Both the position numbers and the translations under genes were made by a program. From an uncultured Collinsella sp. (GTDB lineage Bacteria > Actinomycetota > Coriobacteriia > Coriobacteriales > Coriobacteriaceae), in contig UQIE01000024.1 of assembly GCA_900541065.1 (NCBI GenBank), positions 1 through 30,508 of the forward strand: 30,508 nucleotides of DNA. Reading direction: 5' to 3'. Under the pieces are notes generated by a model that ran no database searches, was not told the DNA's origin, and saw only the letters and a program-made list of their open reading frames with translations. This document shows positions 1 to 7,395 of this stretch, in pieces; position 1 is the first letter of the stretch; each line of letters opens with the position of its first letter.

Positions 1-97
1 GGACTTGCAGCGACGGACCTCAGGACACTCTTACACCACGTCTGCGCGCGCGACCCCTACAACCCCCTAAAGCAGCCAACCTGACTGGTTTAAGGCA

Positions 98-141
98 TAT
101 TGGAGCCAATTTTAATGAACATACTATAGGTTATGTTCATT
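98..141. promoter_or_regulatory. AT-rich palindromic region, possible operator
   Basis: The first 234 bases hold no convincing gene. Within them AATGAACATA (114-123) and TATGTTCATT (132-141) form a perfect 10-bp inverted repeat with an 8-base spacer, and TTGGAGCCAA lies just to the left at about 100-109. The local base composition is far more AT-rich than the genes around it. This is what an operator or promoter of a leftward gene beyond position 1 could look like. No regulator gene is visible, so the role is a guess. Confidence 0.3.
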
Positions 142-234
142 ATCTTACTGGATGTAAATGCTATTCACTTAGCAACAGTACTCATATTTGGCATTTTTTG
201 CCCACTGCCATATAACTAACACCCTATAGCAGAC

Positions 235-269
235 AAAAAACAGGCCGCAGCCCATCGCTGCGGCCTGTT
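235..269 (-). terminator. Rho-independent terminator of the mgtE-like/Nramp operon
   Basis: AACAGGCCGCAG (239-250) pairs perfectly with CTGCGGCCTGTT (258-269) around a 7-base loop. In the leftward direction it is followed by six U residues (AAAAAA at 235-240 on the plus strand). It begins 19 bases past the stop codon of the Nramp-type gene, the right place to end that transcript. Confidence 0.88.
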
Positions 270-287
270 CGGAAGCAAAAGTGGGCG

Positions 288-1550
288 CTACGCGCTGTAG
301 CCCATCGCTTGCAGCACAAACATGACGACCGTCAGCACCGTAATCACGCCAATGGTCGCCCAAGTGAGCACGTTCCATACGCGGCCGTTGCGGTTGGCGC
401 CCATAATGTGGCGATCTGCCGCGATAACCACCTGGAATACCAAGACTACGGGCAGCAGCACGCCGTTGATGACCTGCGAGGTCATCATAATCTGGAACAA
501 ATCGACGCCAGGCATGAGCACCAACACGGCAGAAATGCCGATGATGGCCGTAATGATGCCGCGGTAAACCGGAGCCTCGTCCCAGCTGCGATCGGCGCCG
601 CGCTCCCAACCAAAAGCCTCGCAGATGGCACTCGACGTAACGCCCGGCAGCACGCAAGCAGCCAAAAAGCTCGCCGCGACCAGGCCCGAGGCAAACAGCA
701 CCGTGGACCACTGGCCCGCGATGGGCTCCAGCGCGCGGGCGGCATCGGCGGCATCGCTAATCTGAATACCCGCCGGGAACAGCACCGTACCGGTCGTGAT
801 GATAATGAAGCCCGCAATGATATCAGCAGCGATCGAGCCGCTCACGGTATCGATACGCTGCAGCACGATGTCGTCCTCGCCCGCATTCTTATCGACCACG
901 TTGTTCTGAGCCAAGAAGATCATCCACGGTGCGATGGTGGTACCGATTGTTGCGACCACGAGCGACACGTAACTGGGATCGTTCTGAATATTGGGGACGA
1001 CCAAGTCGACCGCGACCTCGCCCCAGTTGGGGCCGGCCATAAACGCGGCGACGATGTAGGTCACGAACACGCAGCTTACCAGCAGCAAAATCTTCTCGAT
1101 GCGCTGGAAGCTGCCCGACATGGTAAGCATCCACACCAGCAGCGCCACGAGCGGCACCGAGATGCTCGCCGGAACGCCAAACAGAGCAAGGCCACTCGCG
1201 ATACCCGCGAACTCCGAGATGGTCACCGCCGTGTTGGCGATCAACAGCGCCGCCATGGCCAGCACGCTCTTGCGCACGCCAAAGCGCTCGCGAATGAGCG
1301 ACGCCAGGCCCTTACCCGTGACGCATCCGCAGCGCGCCGCGGTCTCCTGCGTCACGATAAGCAGCACGGTCATGACGGGAAGCATCCAGAGCATCTTGTA
1401 GCCATAGCTGGCGCCCGCGCTGGAATACGTGGCGATGCCGCCGGCGTCATTGCCCGAAAGCGCCGCCAGAAGACCGGGGCCCATGGCGCCAAAGATAGCC
1501 GCGATGGTCAGCTTTTGCTTGGTGCTCGGCTTTTGCTTCGTATTTTGCAC
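288..1550 (-). CDS. Nramp-related metal transporter, probably Mg2+-type (NRMT-like)
   Basis: Polytopic membrane protein of about 420 residues with the SLC11/Nramp fold, probably 11 helices, predicted to import a divalent metal. The helix-1 signature, normally DPGN-x-AT, reads DAGG-IAT here. The helix-6 segment, normally MPH, reads APW (GTTIAPWMIF), so the conserved Asn and the transition-metal-selecting Met are both replaced by small residues. From memory, such changes mark the NRMT branch, including a characterised Eggerthella protein that carries Mg2+; the substrate here is therefore inferred. The start is GTG at 1550, 8 bases after the stop of the upstream MgtE-like gene, with an AGGTGG-like ribosome site just past that stop codon. 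Longer readings run into the upstream gene. The pair looks translationally coupled and ends at the terminator at 235-269. Confidence 0.86.
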   Translation of the reverse strand: MQNTKQKPSTKQKLTIAAIFGAMGPGLLAALSGNDAGGIATYSSAGASYGYKMLWMLPVMTVLLIVTQETAARCGCVTGKGLASLIRERFGVRKSVLAMAALLIANTAVTISEFAGIASGLALFGVPASISVPLVALLVWMLTMSGSFQRIEKILLLVSCVFVTYIVAAFMAGPNWGEVAVDLVVPNIQNDPSYVSLVVATIGTTIAPWMIFLAQNNVVDKNAGEDDIVLQRIDTVSGSIAADIIAGFIIITTGTVLFPAGIQISDAADAARALEPIAGQWSTVLFASGLVAASFLAACVLPGVTSSAICEAFGWERGADRSWDEAPVYRGIITAIIGISAVLVLMPGVDLFQIMMTSQVINGVLLPVVLVFQVVIAADRHIMGANRNGRVWNVLTWATIGVITVLTVVMFVLQAMGYSA

Positions 1551-1558
1551 GCGACCAC

Positions 1559-3403
1559 CTACCCCATGACCGACATGGTGAGCAGCACCGCAGCAGCGCA
1601 GTACGCCACACACGAGATCATGACGGCGATGACGTTCATGGCGGTACCCGACGTATTGAGGTCGTGCTCATCGCGCCAGAACAGCACCATCAGGTAAATC
1701 ACGGCGCTCATGTTGCCCACCAGGCAGATGATGGCCGCGATGTTAAAGCAGCCGGTAAAGAGCTGCTCCTCAAACATAGGGGCATCGAGGAACGCGGCCG
1801 TGCGCACCAGCTGCGCGCACAGATAGGTCACGAGCGAAAGGATCAGACCCATACCCGTGCTCTGGAAGAAGAATCCCAGGTACGGTTTGGGCTCGTCGTC
1901 GTGACCGTCGTACTCCAAGAAGTAGTTCTTGACGAACGACACCATGCGCGAGGCAGCAAGCAGCACGAGCGGCATGGCGCACATGGGGAACACCACCAGA
2001 TGCGCGGAGCCCAGCGCCGTCCCCAACACCGTCGCCATAATGCACGAGGCGATGCCCCACACGACGACCCAGTACTGACGATGCACGAACCAGCTGAGCA
2101 CGTTCGTCGAGTCGTCCGACGCGCTATCGCCCGAGCCGACACCAGCGATCTGCAGGTCCTCCTGATGCTCCTCGGCGATAACGTCCATGGCGTCGTCGAA
2201 GGTCACGATACCCAGGATATGACGGTTCTCGTCGCAGACAGGGATGGCAACCAGGTCGTACTTGGTCATCTCGTCCGTCACGTCTTCCTGGTCCTCGTCG
2301 GGCGACACATAGACCAGGTCGCGATAGGCGAGCTGGCCCAGCGTGGCGTCGCGATCGGCCACGATCAGCGTACGCAGCGAAAGCACGCCGGTGAGCATGC
2401 CGCTCGGATCCTCGGTATAGACGTAATAGACGCTCTCAAAGTCCTCGTCGAGTTTGCGAATCGCCTCGATGGCATCGCCGACCGTCGCCGTGGCGGGCAG
2501 CGAGACAAACTCCGAGGTCATGATGCGGCCGGCGGTGTTGTCCTCATAGCCCAGCAGGTTACGAATCGCCTTCTCCTCCTTGACGCCCATCAGGCGCAGG
2601 AGCTTCTCGGCCTTCTCATAATCGAGTTCGTCGATCAGGTCGGCGGCGTCGTCCGGGTCCATCATGGCCAGCATCGACGATGCGTCCGTATCGGACAGGC
2701 CCTCGAGCATCTCGGTCATGAGCTCGTCGTCATCGAACTCCGAGATGGCCTCGGCGGCCTGGGCGGTGTCGAGCTGCGCGAACACCTGCGCGCGCAGGCG
2801 CGGGTCGAGCTGCTCGATGATGTCGGCAATGTCAGCAGGATGCAGCTCGCCAAGCGTCTTGTGCGACACCGAGAGCTGGATGTTCTTAGTCGAGCGATCG
2901 AGCAGGTCCATGTAAGACCAGGCGATAATGTCCTCGCTGAGCGGCTTGCCCAGGTGCTTCATAAAGCCCTCGACGACATGCTCGAGTGTGGGGCTGATCG
3001 CGCGCAGCAGACCGCGGGCGCCGACCTCGGCACCCAGCAGGCGCAGCTGATTTTCGCCCGACATGGAGAACTTGATGTCGTTGACGCGCACGACCTTCAT
3101 GCCCTGCGTGTCGACAATCTGCTTGTTAAGTACGTCGCGGGCGAGCAAGAGTTCGGTCGGCTGCAGGTACGAAAAACGGATTTCGGTGGCCGACGTCTTA
3201 AGGTGCACACCCGTCTCGTCGATACGGTCGACCCATTTGCGCCAGCTGATCATAAACGGTGTCTTGCCGGGACCACGGAACGCGAGCGACGTCACGTGCG
3301 GAAAAACTTCGCCGGTTGCAATGCCAAAATCGTTCACAACGCCGAGCTTTTCGCCGTCGACGTCCAAGACCGGCAATTTGAGCATCTCACTCAGATAATT
3401 CAA
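1559..3403 (-). CDS. MgtE-like protein with N-terminal PRC-barrel region, MgtE_N and CBS domains
   Basis: 614 residues, against about 450 for ordinary MgtE. Residues 1-90 resemble a PRC barrel (LDVDGEKLGVVNDFGI) and a second PRC-like stretch follows to about 130. An MgtE_N superhelix covers about 180-290 (LHPADIADIIEQLD), two CBS domains about 293-415, and about five membrane helices 443-614. The cytosolic part should sense Mg2+. The membrane part is divergent: the pore-lining Asp of MgtE's fifth helix (SGPxxxTxxD in the family) cannot be found after SGTAMNVIAVM, and the usual GGNxGxQ stretch is missing after MPLVLLAASR. It may be a regulator or a diverged channel. The start is TTG at 3403, chosen because GGGGAG lies 5 bases upstream; the next ATG (3385) lacks a ribosome site. 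First gene of a two-gene operon with the Nramp-type transporter. Confidence 0.85.
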   Translation of the reverse strand: MNYLSEMLKLPVLDVDGEKLGVVNDFGIATGEVFPHVTSLAFRGPGKTPFMISWRKWVDRIDETGVHLKTSATEIRFSYLQPTELLLARDVLNKQIVDTQGMKVVRVNDIKFSMSGENQLRLLGAEVGARGLLRAISPTLEHVVEGFMKHLGKPLSEDIIAWSYMDLLDRSTKNIQLSVSHKTLGELHPADIADIIEQLDPRLRAQVFAQLDTAQAAEAISEFDDDELMTEMLEGLSDTDASSMLAMMDPDDAADLIDELDYEKAEKLLRLMGVKEEKAIRNLLGYEDNTAGRIMTSEFVSLPATATVGDAIEAIRKLDEDFESVYYVYTEDPSGMLTGVLSLRTLIVADRDATLGQLAYRDLVYVSPDEDQEDVTDEMTKYDLVAIPVCDENRHILGIVTFDDAMDVIAEEHQEDLQIAGVGSGDSASDDSTNVLSWFVHRQYWVVVWGIASCIMATVLGTALGSAHLVVFPMCAMPLVLLAASRMVSFVKNYFLEYDGHDDEPKPYLGFFFQSTGMGLILSLVTYLCAQLVRTAAFLDAPMFEEQLFTGCFNIAAIICLVGNMSAVIYLMVLFWRDEHDLNTSGTAMNVIAVMISCVAYCAAAVLLTMSVMG

Positions 3404-3742
3404 TGGTGCTCCCCATCATTATTCCTGCGGACCGCGCGACCATGCCGGCACGCAATCCGTGGACTTTTAGATATGTATACGCATGCGCGGGCGGCACGCC
3501 GCTCGGCGCTCACACCCCGTGCACGCGCAGAAAGCACCTGCATGGGGTCATCGACTGTATGGTCGAGGTTTGGATTTCACCTGTAACCTTTCTCTTGACC
3601 CTCATTAACCGCAGTAACTATAGCATCAGCATCGCGCTGCGGCACCGAATTTATGCGCTGCACATTGCAGGCATACCAAACGCTGACGTATCCGTGGCAT
3701 AGAGCCGGATGAGCACAGTGGGACAAAACGATTAAGACCGCC
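3404..3742 (-). promoter_or_regulatory. Leader and promoter region of the mgtE-like/Nramp operon
   Basis: About 340 bases without a credible gene. On the minus strand a TATAGT box (plus-strand ACTATA at 3617-3622) could be a -10 element, although no good -35 is seen. Downstream, at 3545-3601, the RNA can fold as a three-way junction: outer stem GGGTCA/TGACCC (3596-3601 with 3545-3550), one arm AGGTT/AACCT (3585-3589 with 3566-3570), and one arm CGAC/GTCG around 3551-3565. I could not match this to the M-box or any other known Mg2+ riboswitch. It is a structural candidate only. Confidence 0.35.
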
Positions 3743-3784
3743 CTAAACGACCAGTCGTTTAAGAACGTCCCCAATGACTACTCT
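3743..3784. repeat. Intergenic 'ggggacgttctt' repeat, copy 1 (short)
   Basis: Carries the palindromic ACGACCAGTCGT followed by TTAAGAACGTCCCC and ATGACTACTCT. The same words recur at 12417-12456, and variants occur at 12253-12330 and 15930-16090. The stop codon of the NodB-like gene (TAG, 3778-3780) lies inside the repeat edge. Confidence 0.8.
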
Positions 3785-5184
3785 GTGGTGTCGTCGTCCT
3801 CGGGGAGTTGGGGGAACACGGCGTTTTTGGGCATGGAAACCTTGGTGAGCGAGGTGAGCTTTTTGCTCAATGCCTTGTCCGTCTTGACCAGGTCGCTGAG
3901 CGTCACAATCTTGTAGCCGTCGGCGACAAGGCCATCGATAATCTGCGGCAGCGCCTCGAGCGTCTGCTCGGCGCACTCATCGCTATCGGTAAGCAGCACA
4001 ATATTGCCCGGCGTCATCGAGTCGAGCACGGTCGATACTTGCTCGTCAGCGCCGTTGAGCAGCCAGTCGCCCGAATCGATATTCCACGAAACCACGGCGG
4101 ACACCAGGTCCATCGAGTCAATCCAGTTTTGCTCGTCAAACGCGGCGTAGGGGGCACGCAGCAGCATCGTCTCGACGCCGGTCGCCGACTTAATCGACTC
4201 GGTGCCCTTCGTGATCTGCTTGCGCACCGTCTCGCGATCCTCGCCCTTGAGAGAATCATCGCTGTAGCTGTTGGAACCAATCTCGCACCCGGCATCGACA
4301 ATCGCTTTGGCAGTAGCGGGCGAGGCTTCCGCGGCATCGCCCGAAAGGAAGAACGTCGCCGTGACGCCCTTTTCCTTGAGCACCTGCAAGATCTGCTTGG
4401 TCGCGCCGCTCGGACCCTCGTCAAATGTCAGGGCCACGTACTTTTCGTTGCCCTTGGGCGCTACGCTTGCGCACTCGACCACGCAGTCGGTGGCGGGCAC
4501 GACCTCGCCGCGGTCCTGCGTCTTGCCCGACTGCTCGCCGACCCATACCTCGGAGCGACCCTGAACGCCCCAGGTTTTGACATACTCAATGGCACCCGTG
4601 CCCTCGACCTTAAGCTTTGGCTCGATAGTCGTGGCCTGGACCTCGTGCTTTTCGTACACGTTGCGGCCGTCCTTGACCGTCACCTTCTCGCCACCCGTAA
4701 GCTCGCGACTATCCCATTTGCCCTGCTTCATACGCTTGCCGTCGACCTTCACCGACAGCTTTTCGCCGCCATGGCGCTTGAGCACGCTGTCGTCGACGGC
4801 CAGCAGGTCGCCGGCATCGTACGTTTCGGTCAGGCTTTGATCGTCGATAAGATTCTGCAACGTAGAGCCCACGCGCACCGCGGTCTTTTGCCCGTTGAGC
4901 TCCACGTCCACGCTGCGGTTGACGTAGCCCACGACGGCAGCGATAAACAGCACGAGCGCGCAACCCACGGCGATGAGCGCATAGGGCAGGCGGGACGGTC
5001 GGCGCGGTGAGCGCCCGTTGCCGATGCGCGCGCTGCGATCGCTAAACCCACGGCTATGGTTGAGGTACATCGCGCCGGGCTTACGGCGACGTCGACGCTG
5101 ACCGCTGGGCAGCTGCCCCAGGTCGCGGCGCGCCGTCGGACGCGCACCCGAGGGCCCGTTTAAGTTAGATCCGTTTTGGCGCAT
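3778..5184 (-). CDS. Membrane-anchored NodB-fold (polysaccharide deacetylase-like) protein lacking metal ligands
   Basis: 468 residues. The N-terminus is Arg/Pro-rich and cytoplasmic. One membrane helix spans about 66-87, then an extracytoplasmic DUF348/ubiquitin-like region (about 91-180), then a NodB domain (about 245-445). The fold signatures are recognisable: TFDEGP at 253-258 (usually TFDDGP), RAPY at 343-346, DSGDW at 370-374 and VLLT at 396-399. The metal site is not: the NHxxxH-type motif reads SNSYSD (304-309), so both His are gone, the second Asp of motif 1 is Glu, and the late LxH His is Thr399. Classical metal-dependent N-deacetylation of peptidoglycan or chitin-like sugars is therefore unlikely; binding or an altered reaction is possible. 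The ATG start has GGAGGG close upstream. Single gene between a terminator-like hairpin and a repeat. Confidence 0.82.
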   Translation of the reverse strand: MRQNGSNLNGPSGARPTARRDLGQLPSGQRRRRRKPGAMYLNHSRGFSDRSARIGNGRSPRRPSRLPYALIAVGCALVLFIAAVVGYVNRSVDVELNGQKTAVRVGSTLQNLIDDQSLTETYDAGDLLAVDDSVLKRHGGEKLSVKVDGKRMKQGKWDSRELTGGEKVTVKDGRNVYEKHEVQATTIEPKLKVEGTGAIEYVKTWGVQGRSEVWVGEQSGKTQDRGEVVPATDCVVECASVAPKGNEKYVALTFDEGPSGATKQILQVLKEKGVTATFFLSGDAAEASPATAKAIVDAGCEIGSNSYSDDSLKGEDRETVRKQITKGTESIKSATGVETMLLRAPYAAFDEQNWIDSMDLVSAVVSWNIDSGDWLLNGADEQVSTVLDSMTPGNIVLLTDSDECAEQTLEALPQIIDGLVADGYKIVTLSDLVKTDKALSKKLTSLTKVSMPKNAVFPQLPEDDDTTE

Positions 5185-5205
5185 ATGCCCTCCCCCATAA
5201 ACACA

Positions 5206-5235
5206 GCGAGCCGGAGCAACATGTCTCCGGCTCGC
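5206..5235 (-). terminator. Terminator-like hairpin between the PRC and NodB-like genes
   Basis: GCGAGCCGGAG (5206-5216) pairs perfectly with CTCCGGCTCGC (5225-5235) around an 8-base loop, about 20 bases beyond the stop of the PRC-barrel gene. Reading leftward it is followed by UGUGUUUAU, a poor U-tract, so termination may be partial. Confidence 0.55.
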
Positions 5236-5256
5236 CTCCCATCATTTGGTACGTCG

Positions 5257-6012
5257 CTATTTGCTAGCTTTTGACGAGCCCCCGCTCGCCTTTTGATATT
5301 CGTCCTTAAAGGCCTTGAACATACCGCGCGTCTTGCCGAGCTGCTTGCCCAGTGCGCGGCTGCCCTTGTCCACGGCGACCGATCCCTTGTCATCGAGCAC
5401 CTTGGCGCCCTTCTTGACCTTATCGCCCACCACGACACTGGCCTCGGCAGCCTTGGCGGCCGCGCCGCCCGAATATCCGAGCGCCTTGACCTCGTCCGAG
5501 ACAATCATCGCGCCGTTCTCGTAGCCGCGCAGCATCGTCGGCGGCACCTGCGTGTCGCCCACCAGCACGCTCGAAGCGGCACCGGCGGTCACGTAGAACA
5601 TCTGCACAATACCCGAGCGCGGCTTGAACTCAACGTCCGAGCAGTAGCCCACGACATCGCCCGATTCCGTGCGCACGTCCATGCCAACCCAGATGATGCA
5701 ATCGTCCAGGTTGATATCGAGGCGCTTGGCCGCGGCGGCATCGTAGGTGCCCTTGACGTCGTCGACCGCGACAGCGCCCTCATAGACGCCGATGGCATCG
5801 AGCGCCACAAACCGGTCGGGGCGCTCGATCATACCCGCGATATCGGACTGGCGGACCATAAAGCCCACCACGCGCGTACCGCCCGGGGTAAAGACGGGAA
5901 AGTGAATCTTGCCGAGCTTTTTGGGGCTGCGCGGCGTGCCGTCCTTTTTGGTGCGCTTATCTTCGGCAGGCTTACGATAAACCTTGACGCCGACAAAATC
6001 CCCTGCGCGCAT
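5257..6012 (-). CDS. PRC-barrel domain protein
   Basis: 251 residues, no membrane helix or signal peptide. Two beta-rich halves resemble PRC barrels: residues 1-80, with FVGVKVY, LGKIHFPVF and RVVGFMV, and about 105-170, with VGMDVRTESGDVVGYCSDVEF. A Lys/Ala-rich helical tail (about 190-251) follows. Such proteins are usually adaptor or sensor modules; no enzyme activity is suggested. The ATG at 6012 overlaps the TAA stop of the YtxH-type gene by one base (TAATG), so the two are probably translationally coupled and may act together at the membrane. The partner is not identifiable from sequence. PRC-like sequence also appears in the MgtE-like protein nearby. Confidence 0.78.
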   Translation of the reverse strand: MRAGDFVGVKVYRKPAEDKRTKKDGTPRSPKKLGKIHFPVFTPGGTRVVGFMVRQSDIAGMIERPDRFVALDAIGVYEGAVAVDDVKGTYDAAAAKRLDINLDDCIIWVGMDVRTESGDVVGYCSDVEFKPRSGIVQMFYVTAGAASSVLVGDTQVPPTMLRGYENGAMIVSDEVKALGYSGGAAAKAAEASVVVGDKVKKGAKVLDDKGSVAVDKGSRALGKQLGKTRGMFKAFKDEYQKASGGSSKASK

Positions 6013-6401
6013 TATGCCTCGGTCGAGGGCTCCGTGGCCTCGGTGCCGGCCTCGGTGACGTTCTCGACCACGACGTCGGCAGCGGGCGTCACGTTGCCGC
6101 CCGAGATGGCGTCGTTGAGCTGCTCGCGAAGCTGGTCCATGCGCTCGCGGGCCAGGTCGACCTTGGCGCGCAGGTCATCGGTCTTGGCGTCGACCATCGG
6201 ACCAAAGTCGCTGACCGCGGCACGAGCCTCCTCGGCACTGTGCTCGTAGGTGTCACGCATGTTGTCCCAGGCATCGTTGGCGATATCGGCGGCCATGGCG
6301 CGGGTCTCGGCACCCGAGCGCGGGGCCAGAGCAACGCCGATGATAGCGCCGGCGGCAGCACCAAAGAGCGCACCGGAGACAAAGCTGAAAGTCTTTCCCA
6401 T
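6012..6401 (-). CDS. YtxH-type small membrane protein
   Basis: About 130 residues. A Gly/Ala-rich membrane segment near the N-terminus (FVSGALFGAAAGAIIG, then APRSGAETR) is the hallmark of the YtxH family. A charged helical region follows (about 40-105, likely coiled coil), then an acidic Val/Glu/Thr-rich tail. The function of YtxH proteins is poorly defined; stress-related roles are usual annotations. I chose ATG 6401 (MGKTFSF); ATG 6407 two codons upstream is equally close to the AGGAGAGGA ribosome site. An upstream extension to 6473 would read through that site. Its stop overlaps the next gene's start by one base. Confidence 0.75.
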   Translation of the reverse strand: MGKTFSFVSGALFGAAAGAIIGVALAPRSGAETRAMAADIANDAWDNMRDTYEHSAEEARAAVSDFGPMVDAKTDDLRAKVDLARERMDQLREQLNDAISGGNVTPAADVVVENVTEAGTEATEPSTEA

Positions 6402-6537
6402 GATCATTCCTCTCCTGCGGGCACCTCGATGCCCACCGTTTGAATGCTGTCCATTATACCCGCAGCGCAACACTTGCCGTCGCGCTCATCTGCGTACGGT
6501 AAAAGCGCAGGTACATGATGGTGATAAGCGAGTGAAC

Positions 6538-7371
6538 CTACTCCTGCGGCATGGCAGGCATGGCCACCGTGGCGGCCGGGTCCTCGCCGGCGCCATCGAC
6601 GAGCGGCAGGTTGCCCTCGTGCGCCGAGCCGGACGGAGCCGTTGCCGCACCGCCAAAGACGGCCGCGGGGGCCTCGTGGTTCTCGGCGACCGCACCCTCG
6701 GTATCGATTGGCATCTGCGGCTCGTCGTCAAAGCTCGGGACGCCTTGGGGCTCCGCAGACTCGGGCTCGGCAGGCGCCTCGGCAACGGGCTCAGTGTCGG
6801 CGTCGGCAGGAGCGTCGCCCTCGGGCGCATCCTCGGCCACGTCCTCGCCGTTCGCAGCGGCAACGGCCTCGTGCGGGTCCTTGCCCTCGGCCTCGGCACG
6901 CATGACCAGCACCAGGTTGCGCAGGCCCGCGACCGTGCCTTCCACGTCGGGGGCCGGCTGGTCGGCGTGCAGGTACGCCCAGTCCATCATAAAGGTCGCC
7001 GAAGACAGCGCACCGATGGCCAGCGCGTCGTCGGGACACGAAAGCTCGACCTCAAAGACACGCTCGTCGTGCTCGCTCACGCGCGTGCGGCCGCACGAGA
7101 TGCTGCCGGCAAGACCGGTCTCGTTCATGAGCTCGACCGTCACGTGCTCCAGCAGGTGGCAAAGCTCGGTCTGGCCCATGCAGTCCTGGAACTCGCGACC
7201 GGAATCACCCAGGCACAGGTGCTTGGCAATCGCCGGCACCAGGTAGTACACGCGCGCCGTGGCCTCGATATCCTCCGAGGTCATGAGCGGCATGCCGGGG
7301 TTCACCAGCACGTGCACGCAAATCTTGTCCTCGCTGACGGTGACCTTAAGGATGTTGAACAGGCCTGCCAT
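6538..7371 (-). CDS. Free-standing cyanophycin-synthetase N-domain-like protein with acidic tail
   Basis: 277 residues. Residues 1-150 resemble the N-terminal domain of cyanophycin synthetase (CphA): VPAIAKHLC, then HLLEHVTVEL (72-81), CGRTR and VFEVEL follow the same order and spacing as IVEHIALEL, FGRTR and NVVFEY in CphA. The ATP-grasp and Mur-ligase domains of CphA are absent, so it cannot polymerise cyanophycin alone. HxxEH (72-76) is kept; some CphA N-domains are reported to use this region as a metallopeptidase-like site (from memory). Residues 170-277 are a low-complexity Ala/Glu/Pro/Asp tail, probably disordered. ATG with GGGGAGA just upstream; 24 bases after the stop of the CorC-like gene, hence probably co-transcribed. 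The family match is from pattern reading, not a search. Confidence 0.6.
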   Translation of the reverse strand: MAGLFNILKVTVSEDKICVHVLVNPGMPLMTSEDIEATARVYYLVPAIAKHLCLGDSGREFQDCMGQTELCHLLEHVTVELMNETGLAGSISCGRTRVSEHDERVFEVELSCPDDALAIGALSSATFMMDWAYLHADQPAPDVEGTVAGLRNLVLVMRAEAEGKDPHEAVAAANGEDVAEDAPEGDAPADADTEPVAEAPAEPESAEPQGVPSFDDEPQMPIDTEGAVAENHEAPAAVFGGAATAPSGSAHEGNLPLVDGAGEDPAATVAMPAMPQE

Positions 7372-7395
7372 AACTCTCCCCTACTCTTCCTTGCC

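Noticed and set aside
1664..3586. A 640-codon plus-strand open frame over the MgtE-like gene
   Set aside because: Antisense frame of a high-GC gene; the minus-strand protein has clear CBS and MgtE_N domains.
3545..3601. M-box or cobalamin riboswitch in the mgtE-like leader
   Set aside because: A GGTGAAATCC stretch resembles part of the cobalamin consensus, but the B12 box and the M-box core are absent. It is kept only as an unclassified structure.
3577..3774. A 65-codon minus-strand frame upstream of the mgtE-like gene
   Set aside because: Its first residues are translated from the intergenic repeat and the rest covers the promoter and leader region; there is no ribosome site and no similarity that I recognise.
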